NCBI GenBank assembly: GCA_001579985.1
Contig: LRSR01012866.1
Coordinates: 1 to 22,297, forward strand
From: Hypsibius dujardini
Lineage: Eukaryota > Tardigrada > Eutardigrada > Parachela > Hypsibiidae
Reading direction: 5' to 3'
DNA length: 22,297 bases
Under the pieces are notes generated by a model. The model was not told where the DNA came from and searched no databases. It was given only the letters and a program-made list of their open reading frames with translations. Shown piece by piece: positions 1 to 10,900 of the stretch (positions are counted from its first letter, which is position 1; every line of letters starts with the position of its first letter). Position numbers and translations under genes: made by a program.

Positions 1-35
<35 letters not shown>

Positions 36-110
36 GGTCTGTCTGTCGGTCTGTCTGTCGGTCTATCTATCGGTCTATCTATCTTTGTACCTGTCTTTTT
101 GTTTGCCTAG
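1..110. repeat. (GTCT)n microsatellite
   Basis: Imperfect GTCT tetranucleotide tract with GTCG and CTAT variants, decaying rightwards. It lies in the Maelstrom intron after exon 4, where the transcript would read as an ACAG repeat. It begins at the window edge, so its full length is unknown. Confidence 0.9.
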
Positions 111-161
111 CTGCATGCCTGTCTGCATGTTTTGCCACTTGAAACAATAAAAAACACGTAC

Positions 162-1857
162 GGGCAGCATCAGCATCACAGCTAGCGCCAGCAGGTAAAC
201 CTGCCGGATCAACATAGGCATGAAAGAAGTCATCCAGTTCGATGCCTTCCTCAAGGTTGAACCTTGTGACGGCCAATTCCAAGGGGCGATTCAGCGCCAA
301 CGTCTGGCCCTTTTTGTAGCCCGCTGCGTAGATAACCGGCACGCAAGAAAATGAAAATACGGTGAGCTCCATAATGTCTGAAGCAGGCAAACACACAGTT
401 CTTAATAAACGGTTGCGACTTATTAAGCATCAAATAAATACCGGCATGGGATTTGTAGGCATGGTTGAGATTTTCCAGGGATTCTTCGGCTGAAGTCGTC
501 GTCAACTCGCAGTCGTCTCCGAGACTAGTTTCGGCAATCTGGTCCCCGATCTCAATAAAGGCATGGTTACCGTCACCCGTGGTAATGTCCTGCGCCTCCC
601 CAATATGGAGTCGTTTGAAGAATGGCTGACCATCATCGAGCGCTGCCATCGGGCCGCCGAGCTCCTCCGAATCAGAGTCGCTTTCACATTCGCCGCATTC
701 CAAATTTTCCACGTTTTTTGGCTTCCTGTGCTCTGCTGATAGCGCGTCCCTCTTCCGCTTCTTATGGCAACTGAAACGAAAAGTCTACGTGACAAGGGGT
801 CCGTTAATGTCAAATAAAAAATCTTGTTAATTCAAGGCTCTAATCTCCTCACCAGCAAACGGAATGACCCGAGATACTACTGTTATTATGCTACTTTATT
901 AATAAATTGGATAGTAAATTGGAAGTCAACCGAACCGTCCGTCAACTGAACCGGCACACACGAAACAAACCTGCCAACTAATCAATCAAGCAATCCGTCA
1001 CAACACATTCATGCTTATTGATAATGTTAGTACTAGTGTGTGTGGTGAAATTGGTATTTCGGCTCACCATCCAAATCGCTTTTAAATCGGCTCACGCATG
1101 CATAGGCAGATACTTGATTTCTGTACTTCATCGTAGTACAGTATACACACGTGGCAAAAACTATGGACTAACCGAGTTAAGCCATTAAACTCGTGCAATG
1201 CATGGTTTTAAACACAGACCGAGTTAAATGGCTTAATGCGGTTAGCGCAAGGTTTTTGTCGCATGTGTACTACAGCACTTTTGTAAATCAAGCAAACAAG
1301 CACCTGCTATTAAAGAGAAATCCATGAGGGAGATTTAAAAGCGATTTGGATGATGAGCCGAAATCCAGATTTCACCTCATACTAATACATGTTGTAATAA
1401 CTTACGGCTGAGGCTGAGAGGCAGACACTCGCGGTACCGTCGTCTTAATTGCCGTCGCCCGATCTTTAAACGCGCTGCGTTCTGCTTCATACATTGCCTG
1501 CAGAATGGGCAAATCAGTTGCTGTAATAAATTCCACTCCGCTGAAAGTAACCAGACATCCAGCGTCATCCACTAATCAAATGTCAACCAACAACCGAAGT
1601 TCACATCAAACCTGGATTGATTCATTCATTGATTGCGCACTTATCAGCAGATCGTTTTAGTCTGCATTTGATTGCTTGATTGACTCTGTCATCATAAATA
1701 TTGAAACCGGAAATGAAAATTCTTTCCATTTTCTACTCACCTTCCATTCCCCATCAAATCTTGTGAATCCTGTCTTCATGGGCACTCCAGTCTGCAGACA
1801 TCTTTCCTGAACGTAGAGCGAATAAGCATTCGGCTTCGGAAGCTTCTTTGGCGGCAT
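162..1857 (-). CDS. MAEL: Maelstrom (HMG box plus start of MAEL domain), 3' part off the window
   Basis: Maelstrom acts in the nuclear piRNA pathway that silences transposons in the germline. Four exons join in frame: 1741-1857, 1406-1497, 442-770 and 162-377. Each intron begins GT and ends AG, and the phases (0, 2, 1) agree. Exon 1 starts MPPKKLPKPNAYSLYVQERC, the typical start of a Maelstrom HMG box. Residues to about 60 finish the box (GEWK, then AMYEAERSAFKDRATA). Residues 70-179 are a Lys/Arg-rich then acidic linker. From about residue 183 the MAEL RNase H-like domain begins, with ELAVTRFNLEEGIELDDFFH near residue 210-230. The visible part is 251 residues; the last donor (GTACGT, 156-161) leads to exons beyond the left edge. 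An in-frame ATG at 1893 would add 12 residues, but MPPKK fits the family better. The exon 4 end is less certain because another GT lies about 45 bases upstream in the transcript. Confidence 0.85.
1041..1379. mobile_element. MITE-like inverted-repeat element, family 2, copy A
   Basis: The ends are long inverted repeats: the left arm has TATTTCGGCTCACCATCC and the right arm is its near complement (GGATGATGAGCCGAAAT). TA follows at 1380-1381; the left target site is degraded (TG). The element lies wholly in Maelstrom intron 2. The same arms occur in copy B at 7450-7670, which proves a dispersed family. No coding capacity, so it is a non-autonomous DNA transposon. It carries a second element inside it (1136-1274). 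Confidence 0.75.
1136..1274. mobile_element. Nested inverted-repeat element inside family 2 copy A
   Basis: A second palindromic unit of about 139 bp whose arms share GCAAAAACTATGGACTAACC / GGTTAGCGCAAGGTTTTTGT and TTAAGCCATT / AATGGCTTAA. It interrupts the centre of copy A at a point where copy B (7450-7670) is uninterrupted, reading ...ACCATAGCACTT... Its arms are unrelated to the host element. Exact ends are uncertain by a few bases because the TA target site is not clean. Confidence 0.6.
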
Positions 1858-2185
1858 GACAGCGTCGCAGCACAGCATAAAAATACGGAACAAAATTCAA
1901 AACAAATCAGGTTTACGTGATCGGAAAGACATACGCAGTCGAAAACAGGAGCCTTGTTTGCGCTACTTCCCTGCCAGAGAAGTAGCAAAAAGTTAGTTCT
2001 TTTTACAGGGAAAATGCTTAAAAAACAGATTGATTTCTATTTTGCAAAACGCTGTAACGTACCGCTCGCCAAATCCAAATGTGTTTTATGGTCTGCCGTG
2101 CAAACCACTTTCCATTTCGCTACTTCAGTTTTTTTGCAGTTTTGGTTCTCGGATAATTCGTCCGAATCTTTGTATATGAAACAAA
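1858..2185. promoter_or_regulatory. Head-to-head intergenic region, likely bidirectional promoter
   Basis: Only 328 bases separate the Maelstrom start codon (minus strand) from the TRMT10C start codon (plus strand). Both promoters and both 5' untranslated regions must fit here unless there are non-coding first exons elsewhere. I see no TATA box or other motif I would name. Short open frames inside it have no family resemblance. Confidence 0.5.
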
Positions 2186-4350
2186 ATGTTGTCACCGAAG
2201 CCGTTTAAAATTTGCCATCAAACCTGTTTGGCTCTTTGGAGGAAAGTGCCGATCCAGCGATGTGTACATGTAGCAGCGGCAGCCCGAAACTCGGCTTTTT
2301 CGCTGCCGGGGCATTCAAGTCAATCAAGACAATCAAACGAAGGCGGTCGTGTTATCTTCCGGCGATCCCTGCTAGTTTGGTCCAGCTCGCCGCGATTCTT
2401 TTCCTCCGAACACTCATCCGCTGACCCGCCATTACCGTCACCAACATCAGCATCATCTGAGCAGTCTGGAGAGTCGATGACGTTCCTGAAGTTTGACGAT
2501 CTCAGCGAAGAAGAACAGAAGCGCTTCCAGATGCTGCAGTTCGAACTGGAAATTCTCCGGCAGTCGGGCCATCCAGTGCCGTCAAAAATCACCGAAAAGG
2601 AATGGCGAAAAGTGATGGCACTTTCGTCGAGATTTTCCAGACTTAAATTTTTCAGGTGAGGTTTGCATTTCCGATGTGACATGGAACTTTTTTCTCAGTA
2701 CTTGGAGCGGGATAATCAATCAATTGACTGGCAATCAGACATATCGAGCATTTGCCAGTCACTTGAACGAGTTAATCAAACGATCAATGCTCCATGGGTG
2801 TTGTGCAGGTTTCTGTTCATGAATGAGATGAGCGATATCAACCTGAAGAAGAAGAAGGCCCAAGCGAGCATACTCCGCCAGGCCCATTGCGACCAAATTA
2901 AAGCTGAGATCTCCGAAAATCCGGAAATCATGCGATATGGTCTGAGTTTCAACACAATGTTCCCGTACATCCGCGATACCGGTAAGAGCTTTGGCTAGCT
3001 TGATGGGCTGAAAATGGTCAGTCGTCAGTTTGCTTTCTAAGCATGCCGGAGATACGAAGATTATACACGATAGACATTTTCTCATTTCCCGTTTCAGACA
3101 TGTTAAAGACTTACAATATCCGGCTGGCGTATGCTCGGACCCTGGGCCAGCCGATCATCTTCGATGTGGATTACGACAATTGGATGTCGCAGCGGGAGCA
3201 AACGAACACCGCCACGCAGATCCGGGATTCGTATGCGCTTAATAAGGAGTCACGAGATCCGTTCTGGCTGCAGGTTAGCTCAGTGTTTTTGCTTAAATCT
3301 GGGTGTTTGATATCCGTAACTCGCGGTTGGGAACACATTTTTTTGTTCTTTTCCCTGTTTAGATCTGCAATTGTCGGATGGAGAACGAAACTATGAAGGC
3401 CCTGAAATCCGCCCTTCCCAATATGGGTGAACCGAGTTGTCTCATCGAGTACACCACGAAGAGCTACCTCGACATCTTCCCACGCTCGCAGTTGGTCTAT
3501 CTGACGTATAACGCAGAAGCGACGCTGGACCGCTTCAACCACGATGACATCTACATCATCGGAGGCCTGGTTGACAAAACCAATCCTAAGCCGTTGTCGA
3601 TGGCTAAAGCCAAGCGGGAAGGTCTACGAATGGCGAAATTACCTCTGGATACCTATCTGAGGTTCGTGGTGTGTGTATCGTGCGATTTAGTGAACAGTTT
3701 TTGCTTATAAGGTAGAAATCGTTAGTGGAATGCCAAGAAAGAAGCCAGCATACAATCAACGACAAGATTGAGTACAATGGAGGGTCCGGGGTATGGACAA
3801 AAGGGGCGGAGTAAATTCCTTATTGGAAAATGGAACAAAGCAACCGCTGCAGGTCAGGTGGTTGATTGTTCGATTGTATGAAAACCACCCCCTACTCCGC
3901 CCCTTTTGCCCATACCCCGGACCCTCCATTGTACTCAATCCTGTCGTTGACTGTATGCCGAGACATTTGGATACTGTAGCTGCACCGACAGGCTGAGAGA
4001 CAGACAAACCACCAACAGGAAGATGTGGCTCGTTGACGGATGCAAATTTACTAGGTCGGTATTTTTTCTTCAGATGGGCTGTTGGTGGCAAGAATTTGAC
4101 GCTCAACCAGATGATGGGAATCATGCTGGACATGAAACAGCACGGTGACTGGGAGCAGGCTTTTCTCAAGCATATACCAAAACGGAAATATCTCCAGCCC
4201 GAGGACTTGATACCAAATCATCCTAATCCTTACCACAGGAGACCGTCTGCGACAATGAGAGTCGATGGTGGAAGAATTGGAAGGCCTCAAGAGTACCAAA
4301 ACCATAAACGCAGACAACGGGGAGTGCTGGAAACGCTCTTGTCGAAATAA
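2186..4350 (+). CDS. TRMT10C: tRNA methyltransferase 10 homolog C / mitochondrial RNase P subunit 1 (MRPP1)
   Basis: This SPOUT-family protein methylates purine 9 of mitochondrial tRNAs and is a core subunit of protein-only mitochondrial RNase P. Five exons join in frame: 2186-2655, 2809-2981, 3098-3273, 3363-3661 and 4074-4350, with phases 2, 1, 0, 2, giving 464 residues, close to family size. The N-terminus is basic with almost no acidic residues over the first 45 positions, as expected for mitochondrial import. Residues 100-215 form the Lys/Glu-rich helical region (EKEWRKVM, FLFMNEMSDINLKKKKAQ). The SPOUT domain follows, with QLVYLTYNAEATLDRF, then YIIGGLVD, whose Asp (about residue 344) fits the conserved catalytic position, and GGKNLTLNQMMGIML in the knot region. 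The C-terminus is basic. Intron 4 carries a MITE (3753-3953). Confidence 0.92.
3753..3953. mobile_element. MITE, family 1, copy 1 (TA target duplication)
   Basis: A 201-bp fold-back element in TRMT10C intron 4. The ends begin CAATCAACGACAAGATTGAG and, on the other strand, CAGTCAACGACAGGATTGAG. They continue through the arm GGAGGGTCCGGGGTATGG. It is bounded by TA on both sides (3751-3752 and 3954-3955). TA duplication and a CAGT-type end resemble Tc1/mariner non-autonomous elements. Copy 2 lies at 6185-6363. Confidence 0.85.
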
Positions 4351-4531
4351 TCTGGGCTCACATTTTTTCTCAATCACACCTTTCGTTAGGTTGTTCTTGT
4401 CAGCGGGATGGCGGTAAGTTACGTCGGTGGGTGTAAAGCGAGACTTTCCATTTGATGCTACTTTCTGCACTGATGATTGAGACTGTCGTATGAGATGAGA
4501 CTGAGACTAGCTGGTTCATTGGAAGAACTTC

Positions 4532-4537
4532 ATTAAA
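4532..4537 (+). terminator. Candidate poly(A) signal (ATTAAA) for TRMT10C
   Basis: ATTAAA, the commonest variant of the canonical hexamer, lies about 180 bases after the TRMT10C stop codon. No AATAAA is seen on the plus strand between the stop codon and this site. Confidence 0.4.
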
Positions 4538-4622
4538 ACCATAATCCGTGCGAACCTTTTTTTCGGGGCAAGCCCCTTTTTAATATTCCCGTACCGTGAG
4601 CCCAAAACAAATCCGGTAAATA

Positions 4623-4628
4623 TTTATT
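4623..4628 (-). terminator. Poly(A) signal (AATAAA) for DCP1
   Basis: TTTATT on the plus strand reads AATAAA on the minus strand, about 340 bases after the DCP1 stop codon. Confidence 0.5.
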
Positions 4629-4963
4629 AACAAACTAAATATCAGTTCACGAAGGTCTTTCGAAGGGACGAAAACACTCACATAACACCCATCGGCGAAA
4701 TGTAAACCAGGGAAAGAACAGAAGAGCTAAAACTCAGCAGCAACATCGCACATCGCGGTCTTGCAGCAACAGAAAACTGCTCAAAACGCAAAGAGTGCAA
4801 AAACCAACGAGATCGCAGAAAAAAGAAACTACCATGTTCCAGTTCGTAAAACAAGAATACTGGCGAAGCATCCTCCCTTAGAATCCAGCGAGCAGAGCGC
4901 GACACACTGTGGAATCAAAACCGAACGAGATGCTCCTGCTGTAACGCAATTCCAGCTGCGACA

Positions 4964-7900
4964 TCACAGCTTCAGCTGTTCCGTTAGTGAACTCAAGTAG
5001 CCTTGGTGAAGTCGATTGACGAAGTCCCGGTCGTTTCGCATGAGCCACTCGATGGACTGGAGGAGCTGCTCTTTGGTCAAGGCATTCACTCCCGGTGCCA
5101 GACGACTGTTCTGGCTCGGAATGCTTGCAGTGTGAGGTCGTCGGTTGGCATTGGACACCTCCATATCTTCCGGGCGGAGAAACTGGGGGTGAGCGCTACT
5201 GGCTTGACAGGATTCGAAGTGCTGCGGTGGACGTAAAGTTGGCTGAATGAAGTCTTGATCGATCGGTGCAAGGTCGTACCCTGACTGAATGAGGGGAGAT
5301 CCTGCAAAAAAGCAAAAACTCATAAAAGGCAATCCCAGTCAAAATCAGTCAAACAAGTAGAGAAACCACATACACCAGAAGCAGCAAACATGCGGAAAAA
5401 ACTGAACCAATCAAACCAGGGGGGCAGGTATAATGGCATACTGCTGTATAACAACTGTGTGACAGACCCGCAAACAGACAAGAAACATTCATAACGAGGG
5501 ACGAATCCTAATATTTGAACGAAGTACCGAGCAGGGAGGACATTTGAGACACATGTTGCATTACCTGCAACTTCGTTCAATCGCTGCGTAATATCCTGCA
5601 CAAATTGTCGATCCTTGGCCGGTCCTCGCAAAGCTGCCACTTCCCCATCCGCGCTGCATCCACTCAAAGTCATTCCCAATGCCGCACTGCTCCGGCCTTC
5701 CCGCTGCGGCGTCAGCTGACTCACCGGAGCGTCCACCTTGCCAGCCAGGCTCTCCGTAGCGGCCCCCATGCCCAAAAATCCCTTCAACTGATCCGAAGCG
5801 ACACGTAAGGCCAACTGTGGATTCTGCGTGGACCAACTGCCGGCGTCCCCGATGTTGGGGAAAGACGCAGCGTGCGGCATGTGTCCAGTGCCGTTGTGTG
5901 GAACGGCAGACAACAAGCCAGGCAAGTTCAGCGGTGAGATGTTGGCTTGGGCTGACAGGGGGATCGGGCCGCCGGACGACGAGGAAGAGCTCTCCAAAAT
6001 GGCTGAGTCAACAAAGTTCTTCGAAGTGGCTGCAGCGACTTGCTGCGCGTGCTTCGAGTTCACCTTGTTAGCTTCGAATGTCATCGTCGTGGGTACAACC
6101 TGGGGAACAGCAAAAAAACACTGTCCAGCTCAAAGGACTAACCGAAATAACTTCATCTCTATCCCTTCTGCATAATGTACTATACAGTCAGCGACAAGAT
6201 TGAGTACACTGGAGGGTCCGGGGTATGGGCAAAAGGGGCGGAACAGGGGCGGAACAGGGGGTGATCAGGTGGTTGATTGTTCGATTGTTTGAAAACCACC
6301 CCTGCCCCGCCCTATTTGTCCATTCCCCGGACCCTCCAGTGTACTCAATCTCGTCGTTGACTGTATATAGCGATTAATCCAGTTAATATCACGAAATGAG
6401 TAAAAAGATACCAGCGAAGCAGTGATCAATGCATTATTTTATAGAAAATTTAGAGCAGAGGGGAAGTGAAATTTAACAACTGATATGCGTTTGCAGTTGA
6501 TTGATTTAATTGCAGTACTACTACAACGACAGTGAAAGACAGTTTCTGTGTTTCATGTTTTCGGGTTGTTTCGCCCGCAAACTGTACCTCATTCGGCGCC
6601 TTCTTCTGGGTGACACCCCGCGGCACCGGACCGCCGTTCCGTGCGGCGCCCTCCGGACCTTGCGGCCGCAGCTTGTAGCATTTGCTGCTAACGTGTGTCG
6701 TGCGTCCACAATGCTGACAGGGTACCGATGTCGCTTTAGCACCGGGAACCTGCAGCGCCTTTACCGCCACTTCCTGCCAATCAATGAATCAATCAACGGT
6801 AAGTGCCAGGACTGCATTAGTAGTGCTGCTAATGCATCATCTCATCTATCTCGTCATTCAATCAATCCACCAGAAAGACAAGTCAATCTCTAAATGAGCA
6901 CTGAAGCTCCAGCCGCCGAATCAATCGATCAAGCGACCAAATCTTACTAACGAACTATTGCAAGCTATTGCTACAAGAAAAAATCCCAATCGTCCGGCTC
7001 AGATAAAAGAGATCTGACGAAATAACGCTCTAACCAACAAAAAGATTCAGGAGTTTCACTAACCGCCTGGTCTCTCCGTTCCTGCATTTCCTTGCTGTTC
7101 TCCAGGGAATAATTGCCGTTGCCGTTGCCGTTGCCGTTGGTAGCCACGACCGATTCCTCCTTCGCGCTAGTCTTCGCACCAGCAGTAACCATCGCAGCGT
7201 ACGATAAATTAGTCGGCTGGCTGGTGGAATTGCGCATTTTCTTGTACATTTCTTCGCAGCTGGATGGTTGGGGAAACCAGACTCCGTAAATCACGTTGCC
7301 TGCAAGTGTGTAAACACAGGAAAAAGATGGTGGTGACTGTACCAAGTCAGCAGACTTATTGCAGAGTAGGAGCCAATAAATTCGCCTACACACTTTACAG
7401 ACATTACAGAGTGAGTAGGAGATGTGAAAGCAAAAAGAATATTACAATATGAGGTGAAGTCTGTATTTCGGCTCACCCTCCACTTGTCGATAAATCGGCT
7501 CACTCATGGGTTTCTCTTTGATGGTATGTGCTCGATTGTTTGATTTTCTGTACTATACCATAGCACTTCTGAAAACCAAACAATCAAGCACCTGCCATCA
7601 AAGAGAAACTCATGAGTGAGCCGATTTACGGACCAAGCGGAGGGTGAGCCGAAATACAGACTTCTCCCTATACAGTAATTCAGAAAATCAACACATTCTT
7701 TTAGAGTCATAATTAACCCTGAGCAATAAAAAATTACATTAGTAGCATATTAAAATGTCGTATTCGGCATTCGACATGCGTGGTTTTTTCATCAAGCTTT
7801 CGTATGAATCGCAAACAATATGAAAACTAAGTTTTCGCTGAACAAAACTGATCGTTTTGAAAACAGTTGATTCATTGATGTAATGACTGAATACCGAATC

Positions 7901-10900
7901 TGCCAACCTATTGACAAACTTTTCAGCAAAAAATGTCCTCTACAGTGGGCGGTGGTCAGCTAAAGCAACACGAATTTTTTCGAATCATCAAAAAGTGAAC
8001 TTTTCTCTTAACTGAAGGACACCATGATGGGAGAAGATAGTGCTGACAGTCCAATCAAGAGAAATGTAGCACCGGAAGTTAAAGGCTTAATGAAATCAGA
8101 TCATGCGCTCCACTCGAATGATCAGATGGGTAACGGAATGATTTGCTCGAAAGTATTCGTAATAGTCACCGGTACGAGAGACTTACCCTGAATAATATCG
8201 AAACTCTTGTATAAGAGAAATGGCGCTCGAAGCTGAACTTCCACATCCACTCCGAATTTCTGGTTCCAGTTCTGAGTTGAGTCACGGGAAAGCAAAAGCA
8301 GTCCAAAGGGCGGATTATCACACCTGAATAAAACAACAACAACAAAAACATGAGTCTTATGCAATGACCAGCAGCAAAAATGGTGTGTGGGTGGTGGTCA
8401 ATAACAGTATATCGCAATGCAGTTGGCGTAGCAACCAATCCCAACATACTCTTGCTTGGAATAACATAAAAGACACACAATGCTTCGACTGATTCAAACA
8501 GCATTAAAATATCAGGAATGTGCCCAAACCCCAGAGTCTTTCTGTTTACTCTACGTCATTGCTGCTTCAGCTGATTGTCTGACTGAGAAAGAAGTAAGAT
8601 TACAGTAAGGACGACTATTAAAAGTATCTGTTCTACGAAAGGTCGATCCACTGAGATTGCACATCTGGATATAGAGAAACAAACAGCCAAAGACAAACAG
8701 CCAAAGACAGATAAAGACAGGCAGACAGCCAAAGACAGACAAACACAGGCAGACAGCCAAAGACAGACATGCACAGGCAGACAGCCAAAGACAGACATGC
8801 ACAGGCAGACAGCCAAAGACAGACATGCACAGGCAGACAGCCAAAGACAGGCAGACACAGGCCGCACTTCCAGTCACAGCAGCGACCGTCAGGGTCCCCA
8901 TCGCTGAGAACAACCGAAAACCAACGCGCTTTGAATAAACAAAAAACCTGACAGTCTTCTGACAGTTGTTCAATTGCCCTGTGGGCATTCTTCCACCGCA
9001 TGAGGCAAGCTCAATTTCCCTTCGACCATGAGTGTCCCCGGCTCCTGGCACATGCGATACGACTCATCTAGGACCCAGCGTCACATCCCTCCTCTCTTCA
9101 TGAGCTAGTGACTTTCGACATGTGAAATCCGTTCCCTATACACTAGCTAAGCTGTACACGAACGCTTTGGCACATATTTAAACTGCCCAAATAGAAAAAG
9201 GTTTATCAAACACGTAGATACACAAACACAGATATAATTACACACACAGCCGGCACCCAGAGTGCGCGCAAAAAAACCCTTCCCGCGCGAGAGAGAGAGT
9301 GAGGAAACGAGAGAAAGAGCGAATCGCAGTCAAGAACTGAGAACCGCGACGGGGGCAAGAGAGCGGGCACACTTGAAAGACGTCGTGGAATGTCAACCGA
9401 AATTGCGACCCTCCCGTCGCCTCTCAGTCTCCTCGCCGGCTCTGGCTCCTCAAAATGTACTAGTATTAGGAGGAAAGCCGTTCAACTCCTGCTCGACACC
9501 TCTCAATTCCGTATACACGTAGGTCTTGGCGTTTCTGATCTCAATCTTTGAACTATCAAAAGAGCAGGAGGACAGCAGCAGTAACACTGCAGCTGGGTGT
9601 ATCGCGAGTTCCAGAAAGAGATCACGGCTGAGTTATGGTTGTCCCGGTGAGCTGAAAGAAAACCACGGTTCAGTGAGGAGCAAGTCAGCACCCAGCGCCG
9701 CCGTGGTGAAGCAACATGTCATCACACCACCAGCGCTAATTGCCATGCGGGAACTGATGAGACGCCAATGTACTGAAGATTTAGCGTTACTTGATCTGAC
9801 AACACAGCTCCGTGGTTCTGCGTCGCCAAAAGCAATAGTTGTTCTTTCTCCTGCGAATCATATATCTTGGCTGAGAGATTTAAAATGGATTAAAAGCAAA
9901 CACCAAGGGAATCCATTCGACAACGCCGGTATTGACCTCGGGCTATCGGTGAACAGGCTGTAACCCTTAAAACAGGTTAGTACCTTCCCTGTCTTGTAAT
10001 CGCGTCTCTCAAACTTTAACGTTCCATGCTAGAATTAGAACCCTTAAATAAATCAACCCTGAAAGGACCGCGCGTACCAAATGGCACTTATAAGTCAGTA
10101 ATTCCGGAAGTTAATAGACGTGGCTGTAATGATATCGCCCTGAAGACATAAATTTATAGACAAACCATAGACGAAATAGAAGAACTGTTTCAGACATTAA
10201 TATTATGCAGTTTACTTTCGAAGGCAAACCGGACGTCGAATGGTTAGTTTGAAAACCGGACAGGCAAGGTAGCCGGCAACAGGTAGATGGAACAACAGTG
10301 GACACGAAACCAAACAAAATTTTGCTCCTTTCATGCCCGGGAAAAAAATATAAATTTATAAAGCTTAACAGAAAATTCCAATCCTCACCGTAGTTGAATA
10401 CTATACTGGAAAGCGTCGATTTACATGTCAATGTATATATTTTTTCAACACTTAAGGGCTAGAAGATTGTATTTCCCAGCCCTGTCACAACTTTGAAATG
10501 CCGGGCCGATATCGGGTTGCTCCTGAAGCAGCACGAACAGGACCAACTTGTCCAAAGTAAATGTCTCCGCGACGGACGGTTAAACGAAGGGTGGGACAGC
10601 ACTAAACTTTTAACCATGAAACACCAGAAGTAATTCATTTTTATAAGCAGTCTGGGCCCATACGAGCAGCAGTAAAACATGGATCCCTTTCTGACTGTTC
10701 TCGCCTTCCCGATGGTCTCACTAATTTACGACTTCAATCACGGAAGGGGATTTATGAGCTGGGTAATTCGTTGTGAAATTGATGAGGTGTTAAAAATAGA
10801 GTACCGCAAAGAGGCATGTTAACACCCTCGCCAACGCAAATCGCGTAATCCCAACCGTCACAGACGGAAGACCACAAGCTAGAGATATTTTCTTGGCGGT

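Larger units (their letters stand above)
4351..4963. other. Tail-to-tail 3' region between TRMT10C and DCP1
   Basis: 613 bases between two convergent stop codons, long enough for both 3' untranslated regions. It holds ATTAAA on the plus strand (4532-4537) and AATAAA on the minus strand (4623-4628). If these are used, the two transcripts would not overlap. I see no gene in it. Confidence 0.6.

Noticed and set aside
1498-1576. Extending Maelstrom exon 2 upstream to acceptors nearer 1547 or 1576
   Set aside because: The phase from exon 1 (0) then gives a stop codon; only the CTGCAG acceptor at 1498-1499 joins in frame and completes the HMG box.
2699-2808. Extending TRMT10C exon 2 upstream to an acceptor at 2698
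   Set aside because: In the required phase this reading meets a stop; the acceptor at 2808 gives the right phase and the family pattern FLFMNEM.
8551-9051. Long minus-strand open frames with repeated Cys/Leu/Val ([12 protein letters not shown]-type)
   Set aside because: They translate the 28-bp minisatellite in several frames at once; a repeat whose length is not a multiple of three gives such frames without selection.
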